Below are positions 32,430-44,053 of a DNA stretch of 64,000 nucleotides, piece after piece. Made by a program: the position numbers and the translations under genes. The notes under the pieces were generated by a model that was given only the letters and a program-made list of their open reading frames with translations, made no database searches and was not told the DNA's origin. Where the stretch lies: assembly GCA_026214975.1 (NCBI GenBank), contig JAOBSW010000041.1, positions 186,001-250,000 of the forward strand, read 5' to 3'. The number at the start of each line of letters is the position of its first letter. Position 1 is the first letter of the stretch. The DNA is from Gentiana macrophylla. Lineage: Eukaryota > Streptophyta > Magnoliopsida > Gentianales > Gentianaceae.

Positions 32430-33022
32430 CCCTAAAATTCAATCACTCAGGGCCTCTCAACAGCAACAGCAACGGTGCCTCTCCTCTCCTCTCAACAGGG
32501 CTCTCATCGGGCTTGAATCAGGCGGCGTCGCACTCCGGCTTCCACCCATTCATCGGGCTTGAATCAGCGTCTTATCGAGCTTGTTTCAGGTAATTTCTTC
32601 TTCTACGGCGGCGCACTTTAGGTAATTTCTTGTTTTTGTTTTCAAAGCACAATTCACAAGTTTTAGATTCTCAGATTTTATATTCATAGATTGATAATTT
32701 TGGTGTCATAATTGTTTGGTTTGGATTTATTTACAGGATTTAGATTCATAGATTGATAATGTAAACGTTGTTATTTACAGGTTTTAGATTCATAGATTGA
32801 TAATTTCGGTGTCATAATTGTTTGGTGTGGATTTATCTACAGGTTTTAGATTCATAGATCGATAATGTCGGTGTCATCATCGTTTTTGTTATGTTTGTGT
32901 TGATTATGTTCATTCATAATGCTCTACAATTTCTTGTTCATTCATAATGCTCTACATTGCAGCCTTGTTAATTTATTTTAGGATTTTCTCCTGTTTGCTA
33001 AACATTGTTATATCACTGAAAG
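32430..33022 (+). other. Putative 5' leader with a repeat-containing intron
   Basis: A leader exon appears to end at GTAATTTC (32590), and an acceptor TTGCAG lies at 32957-32962. Inside this presumed intron three to four copies of 'tttagattcatagattgataat' followed by 'tttacagg' (about 32660-32880) form an irregular tandem repeat, each bringing a potential acceptor site. The coding frame begins 60 bases after the acceptor. Confidence 0.45.
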
Positions 33023-33313
33023 ATGGATAGGTGTGTTGAATGGATTGAACCAGACATGGATTTACAAGAACTTGAAAGGGAACTAAGGGTCATCGAAGAA
33101 GAGTATGAGCGTAATATAAGAATTTGGAATCCGTGGGGTGTTGATGAGCCGATGCTTGATCCTCAAGAATTTGCAAGCGTAATGGGGGACATTGAAGCTC
33201 AAGAAGAGGATGAACGTACAATCAATCCGTGGCTGGTTTATGACTCTGAGGACGAAGAAAAGGGCTACACATTTGAATGTAGAAAATACTGGGATGATGA
33301 CCTTCGTAGGTAC
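33023..33313 (+). pseudogene. Small acidic protein gene of unknown function, interrupted by a retrotransposon
   Basis: From ATG 33023 an open frame of 97 codons runs into the LARD-like element, whose insertion adds the present stop at 33314-33316. It is acidic, with a charged helix-like stretch (LQELERELRVIEEEYERNI), two similar INPW/IWNPW motifs and a WDDD segment. Removing the element and one copy of GGTAC, the frame continues at 42275 for 15 more codons (CACEDFW, then a stop at about 42320), so the insertion hits the last eighth of the frame. I do not recognise the family. The Cys pair after the junction could belong to a metal site. Position near a Ulp1-type gene suggests it may be MULE cargo. 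Confidence 0.45.
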
Positions 33314-35037
33314 TGAAGGATGCAGGTTCTTAGATCTAAACGAATTAGATCTACGCGCAGCGGATGGATCACGATTTATATGACACAATTAATAATTAAA
33401 GGACTTAAACTACTACAAGGGGGTTAAGATCATGTTACCAATATATGGAAGAGAAGCCTTGATCTTCCGATGTGTTCTCCAAACGGCGGTTGGTGGACAC
33501 CCTTCTTGATACACGAGCCTCCTTGATATGCAACCAGAAAAATCCTGAAGATTTTTCCAACTCGAACCCTAAGAATAGAGGCCGAAATTTTTCGGCCAAT
33601 TTCTCTCGGTGAATAGTGACGTGAATAGTACCTTTTCATTAGACTTGGGAGAACTCTCTTTATATAGGAGAGTAATCAATGTCCTCCAAGGATTAAATAA
33701 TTAAGAGATAATTATTCCATTAATCCTTTATTCCAAATAAAAGATAAATAAAATGATTATCCCAAACAAATTAGGATAAATCCTATTATTATCTAATATT
33801 CCATGAATTATCATTTAACAAATAAATGATAAATCACATGTCAAATAATTATCCAAGAAAACTAATTTCTCTCTAATTAATTAACAAATATTGGCGCCAC
33901 CTTTGGGGGTTCACTAAGCCCACATAAAATGTCTTTCATGTGTATTATATTATTTAGCCCAACTAAATAATATTTTGCATATCAATTAATTAGCGACCAA
34001 TTAATTATCATGAGGCCCAAGTAACAAGATTACTAGTCCGAATTACGTGAAGCCACATCGGGGACCATGGACTATATAACGAGTAGCTCAATAATTAATT
34101 ATTCATCGAGCGAAAGTACATTAATTATTAATTCCGGGATTACGCCACCATAAACCCGAAGCCCGAACTCTACCGATTATAGATGTATACTTATACTCAA
34201 CCCATAGAGCGAATAAGCGTCCATTGATATAATCACTACATGGATTAACCTCCATAGCATTGTCCATTACGAGTGGGAAGTCTCCGTGAACCCGACTCGA
34301 GAATATCTTATCCTTATTTACCATTAACCCACTAATGATCAATTAGTACACATATCGACTAGTAGCTAATTAGTCAAATGTGAACTCCGGGATCGATCAC
34401 TTTCTTAGGGCTAACAAACAAGGGATTTGTCTCTACTTCCCTTGAGGAAGGAATGGATTCCATGTCTGTGAAAATCGAACTACTCACTAAATACGGAGAT
34501 AGTGCCAATGAGAAGTGGCTTGGAACACATATTAAAGTGAACCGTAACTAACACATCAAACACTACCCCGACAAGCGGCATCCGTGATCACCTCGAGATT
34601 AAGGTTGATCCATATATGATCATCTAATGATTTAATAAGATTCCTCGACACGGAATTATACCGAGAAATTCAGATTAAATCGGTCCATCCTATATGAATG
34701 CCATCATATATAAATGCCCCACGTAGGTACTCTCACCGGCAGTCCGGATAAGACTTTCACACCTAAGGTGTTCAGGCGCATTATTGGTGTTTTAATCAAG
34801 AGACCCTAAACTCGATTAAGTTCACCACGGACTAATGATTTAAGTATATCACCACTAACTCAATCCTCACGTGTTATCCATACACCGAGTTAAGTGAATT
34901 ACATCTGAGATATACTTAGGGTTTGCGGTGATGTATTACTTTACAAGCACAAAGCAAGTAATAAGGTGAGATAAATTTGTCATTCATTATTAAAAACAAT
35001 TACACAAATTGTCTTTCGGAAGACCTTACACCTAACA
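33314..35037 (-). repeat. 3' LTR of the LARD-like element (1724 bp)
   Basis: On the + strand it begins TGAAGGATGC and ends ACACCTAACA; on the - strand it is TGTTAGG...CATCCTTCA. It carries TATATAAA on - (33666-33659). It matches the right LTR throughout, with many 1-3 base indels. Confidence 0.9.
33659..33666 (-). promoter_or_regulatory. TATA box in the 3' LTR
   Basis: TATATAAA on -, also present in the right LTR at 40890-40883 and in the solo LTR at 22467. Being in the 3' LTR, it could send transcription from - into the interrupted gene at 33313 and below as antisense. Confidence 0.5.
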
Positions 35038-35055
35038 ATCTCCCACTTGCACGCG
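35038..35055 (-). promoter_or_regulatory. Polypurine tract of the LARD-like element
   Basis: On the - strand AAGTGGGAGATT lies directly before the LTR start TGTTAGG. It serves as the plus-strand primer in retrotransposon replication. Confidence 0.7.
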
Positions 35056-38000
35056 AAATGACAAGCAACGATTGTTTTTAGAGCACACCCTTTCTCATCT
35101 TATTCACAACACTCTCCCACTTGCTCTAAAAGCGGATGAGATATATTCCTCAATGCCGTACCTCCAAGCACCGGACTTGGTACATCGATCGATTTGGTTG
35201 TCGGCCCGAGGCGAAGCGTTGCGGTCCATCTAATCGGCGGTACTCTCTCTCAATATGCTTTTGACCTCTAGTAGGATCGAGAAGATCCTTCTAAGCTATT
35301 TCTTCACTTTGTTTTCACAATGAAGTGATATCGGCTTATCGGACTGGAATTACTCCCTGGACAAAAAGGAAATTCTAAGCACTATGAGTAAACACCGAGC
35401 CCGAGATCAACGTAATGATCATCCTTGATCGACTACAAGTCGAGAATCGAGTGTAGTCAACCATATTCAAGTTTGCACTGAATATACAAGCATATGATTC
35501 CTCGTTCTACAAAGATACTTGAGGACGTACTAAAAGCTGCTACTTATTGCTCAAATCCAAGATTCGATTACTATTGACTTATAATAACTGACTTGCCGTT
35601 ATCCAAGAGAGACTCTATCCCATTTTCTCTTTATCCGAGATTTAGAGAATCATTCACGAGAGGTAGGGTAGGACTACTCTCGATGAATGGTGCAACCGTA
35701 TATACATAATCATCTTATTCAATAAGATAGGTGGGATAGCCAATGACTCATTCTTGTGAATTTGACCGAATCAAATTCTTAGAATATAGTCCAATTCTCT
35801 CATCCGAGAGAATCTAGGCGTGTCGAGTTCCGACTTTAGATAGCACACTCATGCTGTTTCCAACCGTTTGAGTGTTATCATTCATGAACACTAATACTAC
35901 TACTTTACCAATATTGATATTCAGATCTACAAAAGACTTATCAATATTTTGGTCAAGTCCACATATTTTAAAACATGTGACTTTTAAATGACCGAGAGGT
36001 TCTCTTAAATCCACAAAGGATATAAGCCATGGCGGAGCCTCCTACCAAAGGTTCTTTACGAATGAATTAAGATATCGTTAGTCTCGCAAAAAAAAGGTCT
36101 TAGGGAATCACCCCTATCTTACGCTTTGTAACGAATCCGTTATTCATTCTTAGCTAAAACCATACATTACGAATGAATTGATTCCGTTGTTCGGCAAGAA
36201 AGTCTCAGGGAATCACCCCCTTTTTTACGCTTAACGAAATCTAGCAAGGCGAGTGGTGAGAGAGTTCAAGGTGCAGTTAACTCTCTACTTGTCGAGGAAT
36301 CACCCTATACCACTCAACTTTGGCTGAAAGTTTAAACTTTCCTATTCATTCGACTCTTTTCCGTGTAGATCCAATTGCTCCCACTGGGCTGAGACACTCA
36401 GGTGTTTCTACAAGAGGGTGAACAGGCTGAGTACCAAAACTCCATTCACGGGGTTAATGTTTTCAAACCAACCTCTATAATCGTAATCCTATCTGACCCA
36501 CCAAGAGCCATATGTTATCAATCACCCCCAGATTATAAAGTCCACAAAATCACAATGGGTCAACGGTTAAACCATACACCCAGCTGTGTCTTGGGTGGAT
36601 TGACATTTCGATCTAGTAGTATTTATCGATTGTAATCACCAACAACCGATGTGGTACGATTAAATCAGATAGTAACTACCTTTGGGTAACCGTACTCAAG
36701 GTTTAAGGTTGTTACTTATAGATTCTATCGAAGGCTTGTGTGAGTTCAACTGTCACTTTACGATCTCAAGAATCTTATAATCAACTTTCACTCGTCTCAT
36801 TAAGATGTTTCACAAACGATCACAATCGAACGTATGCGCAAAATTTCGATCCTACCTTTAAGCATTAAATGCTAAATGCCTACATTTATGGAAGTGGTGT
36901 GAACCGAATTCACTCCTTATCCATAAACTCACTAGCATCTTCTAGGTAGACTTCTTGGTTTACATAATAATGTTAACCGTTATTTTGCAACGAATTATCT
37001 TAATCGAGTTTAGCGATTGTATTGTAGCATATCAATAATTATATAGGGCAAGTCTATGGTTTCTTCCTCGGTGAGAAACATTCCACTAGGAGGCGGGCCG
37101 AGCATCGATCCCAAGACTATGCGATAGCCTATTTCGAGCATGGAATACTCTATTCTCTCTGCTAAAATCGAGACACCTCCTCGTATTCTTTCGATAAACC
37201 AACCGGTGTTTTGAGTAGTTATCGAGACGAGAATGTCACCACTCAAAATCTCCCACTAGCTTGTATCTCTCACTAGACCCGAAGGTCATGGTGAACAAGC
37301 TATGTTACCCCTTCAAAACTATTACCCTTTCCGATTGAAAAGAAACTTAGTCATTGTTCCTTTGAGATAGTGTTCCAAGACCCGGGAGATAGGAATCACC
37401 CTTAGCCGGTGAGCGAGTCTTGTCTCAGGATATATGCACTAATTAATAGATATTGAAAGGTCGTTTATCTTAATACGGAAACCTTTTACCTTTAATAGTT
37501 TTAGATGTGTTACACGTACTTATTCAAATTTGTTCTAAGTGGTTCGACTTTATCAAACAAAATCCGAGTCTCGGATTCGTACTACAAATGTCATATTCAC
37601 TTTCTATGTGGCAACAATATATCGAGTTGAAAGTGAATCCAATTGTTTCAACGAATGCAAACAGAAAAATAAATTTTTACGTGATATTCAGGATAGAATC
37701 GAAATTCATTTCCTTATATCACTCCCACTATTCTAAGTTGAAATTACGCCCGTTGTTACTTTATTAATGCACGACTTTATTGTTCTTCCAAAGAACTAAG
37801 CCACTGAGTCAAGTTACTCGGTTAAGAAAGTCGCTAAGGATTCATTGGTTAGTGATCCAAATCACTTTCCTTATCTATACTTTCTTTAATTAATGTTTCG
37901 GTTTAGCCTCAAAACTTTAGTTAAGATGATTAACACTTATAGACCTTCTTTCCCATTCTTAACTTTCCTTAAAAAGGAATAGTCTTGAACTAGCGATTCG

Positions 38001-40520
38001 TTTGAGTAGACACTACTCGTGAAGCGTGGGATGTCTAATGAAAGTGTTACCCAGTGGGATCGATTTTCTAATAAATCGGAAGAACATAGTATAAAAGCTC
38101 CCACTAGTTTATCGGTTCCAAATACCGCCTAACTAAGCGACACTTTAATTTATGATTCTCCAATTTTTCTATCGAGAAAATTTCTCGTGTAGACACTACA
38201 CAATTCACTAGAAGAATTTTATCGTCCCAATCATCTTTCAAACTAACTCACGTTGTGTCTCGTTACAGACGAGTGACGTGATGTTTATACATACTATTTA
38301 CGTCACTTAAGTTTTGAAGGCTTCAAGAGAAATATCTCTTCCAAAAATTAATCGTATGTGAGATTAATAAATACAACGTTCGATTACTTACCACTTTTTA
38401 ACGAAGTCATTACTAGTCAATTTTACACTACTTGATCTAGCACCTGTAGAGATATATATATTCTGATTTGTAAATAAAATTTGTGAGAAAATAAATCCAA
38501 ATCATACACTACTAAAATTTTAGGAACATAAACTAAGTACTTATAGTCTATCCTACCGTTCCAAGGATTTAATCTAATGCCTCAGTGCCGCCTTAGGGTA
38601 GGTCAAAGAGGTTTCGATTAATATTGAAGATCAGATTGAGAATCGAACATCTCATTTGTGATCGTCAATCACCTTTCCTTTTTCAGCCAAGGTACTACCA
38701 AAAATACCCTTTATGAGTGTGACCTCTTGTCTCGATTTTTAGGTAGACCCGAGTGTGCCGCCTTAGGGTCGGTCGGTGACCCGACGCAGTACCCAAAATC
38801 CTATCCTTTCGGAGACCAAGCCTTGAATTTTGATAGCGGTGAAGGCCTTCCTTAGGGGGCCGAAATCAAAGCCGGCACGAGGCGTCACCATTCTCTCACG
38901 TTGCTTGTGTCAACAGTAGAGGCCGTGGGGTCGGCTGTCGCCTCTCCCGCTCCCACTCAATATTTTGAAAAAGTGGTGGGTTTACTGATCACGTTTTGGA
39001 CTTGATGTTTCATTAAGGAACAATAAATCATAGGCCCGAATGTTGTCGGTTATGTGGGCTAGCCCACCCGACCTATTCGTTAGAACATATGTGGCCGTCG
39101 GACGGGTCAAGGCTAGGAGAGCTCCGTTGAGCCGTAGCGGCTCTTCGGATGGCTCAGTATTGCCAGACCCGTGCAAACGCCACACGTGGAGGGTGAAGTC
39201 GATTGAGCCGTAGCTACTGTTGACCACCCAACCGTGGTTAAACCACTTTCGAACCTGTTTGCCCGTGATTATCCAATCCTTAAACATCAAACATTCACGT
39301 AGACACTACGAACAAAAACGTAATCTCGTCTTGGTAAGGTGGAATTCACCAAGAATCCAACACCTTAACCACGAGGTTTCGGGATTTTACTCCTTATGCT
39401 TTTCGCAGAGTGGGATTCACCGAGAATCCATCACCCAACCTCGACGATTGAAAAACCCGTGTTCCTCGGTTTTTACCTAATTAGTTTCTAATTAATATCA
39501 AACAATTAATTAAAACTAATCCTGTGTTTTATACATGCCTAACTAATTCCTCGAATTAATTTCTACATGTATGCATATGGAGTGGAATTCATGATATGAT
39601 GCATGTCATGGCAATTTTCCGGTTCTACTCATACAATCTACACATGTATACTAGTGCGGAAAATAAACACCGAGATGGACCGTTGGCACTTGCCCGTAAC
39701 TAATCTCTACGAAAATAAATTAAAACCCTAATCTACAGCTGTTAAGAATCTTCGACGATCGGAATATCAAACGAACTCGGATCGGGACGAAACTTTCCAG
39801 ATCTGATCTTCATTCTTCGGACTTGAAGATGGACGGTCGGATTGGAGCTTTGACTTGTCAATATTCCTCAGTGAGCCGCCCAACTTGCTGCTGAAACAGA
39901 CTCTTACAGCAGCGCATCATTTACTTCCCGAGGCCGATCGGGGATCAAGATGAATCCCGATCGTCCTGAAAATTTTATCTCACGTCCAAAACTCCATGAT
40001 TATCGATCTGACCGGTCGGATTTTAATTTGAACGGTCCAATTGTTCCCAGAAAATCGAAGAAGTCACAGTTAGGGTTTCTGTGAATCCTGCGTTTTTCTG
40101 TTACAGCAGCCACTTCGCAGCAACGAACGGAAACCCAAACGGACTCTGATCGACACCAAAATTTGTGGGATTGTTCATCAACTTCCAATATTGATTCTGA
40201 CCGGAGGATCTTCGTTTTAACGGCTCAAACAACGGAAAAAATGAAAATACTAAACAGCTAATGTACAGATCTATTTTTGGAAATTAAAATTGCAATAATA
40301 CATGAATTACATAATTTCTTATACTCATATGAACGAATTTTCATCGTTTATATGAGTTTACAATAGATCTAACGGGAAAGCGGTGCCAACCCCAATCCAT
40401 CTCTTCAACCATAGCAATTTAAAAATTATTAATACATAATAATAAGTAAAATATCACCTACATGCAATTCCAGCTCCTTTAAATCGTTTAATTATGATTA
40501 TGACTATATAAATCGTGGAA

Positions 40521-40534
40521 CGGCTCCGATACCA
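40521..40534 (-). promoter_or_regulatory. Primer binding site of the LARD-like element
   Basis: TGGTATCGGAGCCG on -, two bases from the end of the 5' LTR. It differs from the common TGGTATCAGAGC of initiator Met tRNA by one base in its first twelve. Confidence 0.8.
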
Positions 40535-40536
40535 CA

Positions 40537-42269
40537 TGAAGGATGCGGGTTCTTAGATCTAAACGAATTAGATCTCTAGCGCAATAGATGGATCACGATT
40601 TATATGACACAATTAATAATTAAAGGACTTAAACTACTACTGAGGGGTTAAGATCATATTACCAATATATGGAAGAGAAGCGCTCGATCTTCCGATGTGT
40701 TCTCCAAACGGCGGTTGGTGGACACCCTTCTTGATACACGAGCCTCCTTGATATGCAACGGAGAAAAATCGAAGATTTTTCCAACTCGAACCCTAAGAAT
40801 AGAGGCCGAAATTTTTTCGCCAATTTCTCTCGGTGAATAGTGGCGTGAATAGTACCTTTTCATTGAGACAGGAGAGGCTCTCTTTATATAGGAGAGTAAT
40901 CAATGTCCTCCAAGGATTAAATAATTAAGAGATAATTATTCCATTAATCCTTTATTCCAAATAAAAGATAAATAAAATGATTATCCCAAACAAATTAGGA
41001 TAAATCCTATTATTATCTAATATTCCATGAATTATCATTTAACAAATAAATGATAAATCACATGTCAAATAATTATCCAAGAAAACTAATTTTCTCTAAT
41101 TAATTAACAAATATTGGCGCCACCTTTGGGGTTCACTAAGCCCACATAAAATGTCTTTCATGTGTATTATATTATTTAGCCCAACTAAATAATATTTTGC
41201 ATATCAATTAATTAGCCCACCAATTAATTATCACTGGAGGCCCAAGTAATAAGATTACTAGTCCGAATTCTGAAGCCACATCGGGGGACCATGGACCTAT
41301 AACTTGAGTAGCTCAATAATTAATTATTCATCGAGCGAAAGTACATTAATTATTAATTCGGGATTACGCCACCATAAACCCGAAATCGAACTCTACCGAT
41401 TATAGATGTATACTTATACTCAACCCATGTAGCGAATAAGCGTCCATTGATATAATCACTACATACGGATTAACCCTCCATAGATCGGCCCATTCTCGGT
41501 GGGAAGTCTCCGTGAACCCGACTTCGAGAATATCTTATCCTTATTTACCATTAACCCCTAATGATCAATTAGTACACATATATCGACTAGTAGCTAATTA
41601 GTCAAATGTGAACTCCGGGATCGATCACTTTCTTAGGGCTAACAAACAAGGGATTTGTCTCTACTTCCCCGAGGAAGGAATGGATTCCATGTGCGTGAAA
41701 ATCGTAACTACTCACTCATACGGAGATAGTGCCAATGAGAAGTGGCTTGGAACACATATTAAAGTGAACCGTAACTAACACATCAAACACTACCCGGGAC
41801 AAGCGACATCCGTGATCACCTCAGGATTAAGGTTGATCCATATATGATCATCTAATGATTTAATAAGATTCCTCGATTACGGAATTATACCGAGAAATTC
41901 AGATTAAATCGGTCCGATCTATATGAATGCCATCATATATAAATGCCCTAGCGTAGGTACCTCTACCGGCAGTCCGGATAAGACTTTCACACCCTAAGGT
42001 GTTCAGGCGCATTATTGGTGTTTTAATCAAGAGACCTAAACTCGATTAAGTTCACCACACGGACTAATGATTTAAGTATATCACCACTAACTCAATCCTC
42101 ACGTGTTATCCATACACCGAGTTAAGTGGTTACATACTGAGATATACTTAGGGTTTGCAGCGTGATGTATTACTTTACAAGCACAAAGCAAGTAATAAGG
42201 TGAGATAAATTCTGTCATTCATTATTAAAAACAATTACACAAATTGTCTTTCGGGCACTACACCTAACA
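40537..42269 (-). repeat. 5' LTR of the LARD-like element (1733 bp)
   Basis: It has the same ends as the left LTR (TGAAGGATGC on + left, CACCTAACA on + right). It holds the TATATAAA box at 40890-40883 on -. Transcription from here would run leftward through the internal domain. Confidence 0.9.
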
Positions 42270-42400
42270 GGTACACATGTGCATGTGAGGATTTCTGGGA
42301 GGATGAAGTTTGTGTGTGAGGCTTTGATCTTTAGTACTGTGCTTTGGTTGTATCACTATGTATTTTGTTTTCATGTTGGTAGGGAAATGAAAACTTCGTA
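42270..42400 (+). pseudogene. Displaced 3' end of the interrupted small gene, with a MULE-type tail
   Basis: After the second GGTAC the frame of the 33023 gene continues for 15 codons to a TGA near 42320. About 25 bases later, in a frame shifted by one, 42346-42390 reads GCITMYFVFMLVGK and a stop. This matches the hydrophobic C-terminus GCVTMYLVFMLVWK of the - strand frame at 29841-29888 in the MULE. Either the two genes are related and this one is frameshifted, or a conserved 3' segment was shared between elements. Confidence 0.5.
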
Positions 42401-42731
42401 ATTTATGTCTTTGTTCTTTTTAACATGAGTGAATGCTTCTCTTGTTCAATTGTGGCAATGACTTTATAATTCATTCAAAGCAAATTTTCTTTTAAGTGAA
42501 TGTTTCAGATGCATAAACCAACCAATTACTATCATTTAGTTTCTTTCAAGTCTTTTTAGATTAAATGAAAAGTGATGTTATCAGCAGAACATTAGATTGT
42601 CCATCCTATTGCAAAAACAAACTTAAATCTGTTATCATGACAGTGGAAAACAAACTTAAATCTGTTATCATAACACTCATTGTTCCAACAAGTTAAAACA
42701 ACAAAAACATAAACACCATTGTTCCAACAAG
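42391..42731. other. Intergenic spacer with short direct repeats
   Basis: No gene is seen. 'aaacaaacttaaatctgttatcat' occurs twice (near 42625 and 42652), and 'cattgttccaacaagttaaaacaa' twice (near 42680 and 42717; the second overlaps the end of the next gene's 3' region). Confidence 0.5.
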
Positions 42732-43022
42732 TTAAAACAAGTTCAACAAAAACATAAACAACATTGTTTCATACATCATAATTGTCCAACAAACCCTAGT
42801 TTCCATAATTGAATCTATTACAAAACACTCCTCAATTGTTCCAAGAAACTCATGCATCATTTTCAATTTATATGGCTCGAATTGCGATGCTAGCAACTCA
42901 GCCACCAACTTCTTCCTCCACATTGTCATATGCCTGCTGTCAATCGCTGCCACATTCATATTTCCAAGCAAGAACTCCAAGAATTTTATTGTGTAAATCC
43001 CACAATCAGACCTATACATCAT
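42732..43022 (-). pseudogene. Ulp1 catalytic cysteine exon
   Basis: The exon opens MMYRSDCGIYTIKFLEFLLG, where the Cys after Asp is the catalytic residue of the C48 fold, and continues with MTMWRKKLVAELLASQ, the usual final helix. The frame then runs into non-conserved sequence to a stop at 42732. Confidence 0.7.
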
Positions 43023-43218
43023 ACAAGTTACTCAACACATCAAACAACTTCACAATCTGTATTAAAAAGACTAATATATACTAAGGTATGCTTTGCATAA
43101 ATAGTAAGAAACAGACCCGTTCTCTCCGGGGACACTTCACTCTCTCCAAACTAAATTTCTTTAAAGGATAATTTTGGAAATCATCCACATGCTTCCTCAC
43201 TAAATAAGGTATAAGTCA

Positions 43219-43428
43219 TTAGAGGCATAAGCCGTGATTGAAGAATTTTCGATCTAATATGGTCTTCAAACCATCATAAACATAGATCATCCTGTTTTGT
43301 AGATCAACTTTCAAGAGAAACCGGTGATCAAGCTCGGACACCGGTATATATAGATATCTACAACCGGACCAGGGTTGCCCTCCCACTGGATTTTCGCCTC
43401 TCACATACTTCAAATGACTTGTTATCAA
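43219..43428 (-). pseudogene. Ulp1 catalytic histidine exon
   Basis: YLYIPVSELDHRFLLKVDL contains the expected His; the following NRMIYVYDGL carries the catalytic Asp region. Arg replaces the Trp that usually follows the His. It lies about 200 bases upstream of the Cys exon, with an intron between. Confidence 0.7.
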
Positions 43429-44053
43429 AACTTAAATTCCCTAATGTCACTTCCTTATTCATGCTGCATGCATCTGTTTTATCAAGATGGCAAAATATGT
43501 GTCTAGCACGCGAGCATCTGGTGAAACTTGACTCGGATACGCTTTTGTGAGTCTAATCTCACAAAATGCGACATTCATAATCTAAATTGTATCGTAAAAC
43601 ATTATATATTAGTTAAACAAAAATTCACCATATATTCTTTGCAAATATAACACATCATCGGGCTTACGGGGTTGTCACCCATCCCCATCCACAATCGCTT
43701 TCAAATCAAGCTTTGACATCTCCATCAACCGACCTCACACTTTTACTATGTTCATGAAAATGTTAAAAATTTAAATAAGATACAACGACAAATGACTTCA
43801 AGTGTGCCAAATTGATACACATTATCCGCTATATGCATAAAGGTATCAAGAGAATCCATAAACTTAGGTTCTAATTCTAAGTGCGGATCAAAAGCGGGAA
43901 TCAGTATCAAGCTTCCTTCTCTAAAGTTTCGAAAATAAGGATATGATGGCTCCTTAGCTTTCGTCTTCCCTAGCACCTTTTTCCTAACCATAAAATGAAA
44001 TGTTAATTATCCACTTAAGAACTTAAATTTCATTACTGAGTATTATAGTACAT

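Larger units (their letters stand above)
35038..40536 (-). other. Non-coding internal domain of the LARD-like element
   Basis: All frames are short (under about 105 codons) and without known motifs. Repeated words include the purine-tract-like AGTGGGA (seen on + as TCCCACT near 35043, 35108, 36379, 37251, 37723, 38098 and 38951), a direct repeat of about 65-70 bases ('acgaatgaatt...gggaatcaccc...acgctt') at 36058-36125 and 36168-36232, and the phrase 'gccgccttagggt.ggtc' near 38588 and 38758. The last 800 bases before the primer site are leader-like. The region might fold or bind proteins for packaging, as proposed for other LARDs; this is inference. Confidence 0.6.
33314..42269 (-). mobile_element. 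LARD-like non-autonomous LTR retrotransposon, 8956 bp
   Basis: Two LTRs (33314-35037 and 40537-42269) flank 5.5 kb of internal DNA. Direct repeats GGTAC lie at 33309-33313 and 42270-42274. Read on -, the 5' LTR (right) is followed by TGGTATCGGAGCCG (40534-40521), a Met-tRNA-like primer site, and the 3' LTR (left) is preceded by the purine tract AAGTGGGAGATT. No gag, protease, integrase, reverse transcriptase or RNase H motif could be found in any frame of the internal region. Full structural signals with no coding capacity define LARD-type elements, which depend on proteins of an autonomous relative. The LTR family is the same as the solo LTR at 21048-22865. Confidence 0.88.

Noticed and set aside
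33023..33313. Interpretation of the small acidic gene as a GRF zinc-finger protein
   Set aside because: Only the downstream tail resembles the MULE's GRF-like frame; the 97-codon part lacks the C-x-C...T-S pattern, so no family name was given.
37010..37246. 78-codon - strand frame inside the LARD-like element
   Set aside because: It is in coding orientation, but no gag or pol motif is present and neighbouring frames do not continue it.
37507..37767. 86-codon + strand frame inside the LARD-like element
   Set aside because: It is antisense to the element and has no recognisable motif.
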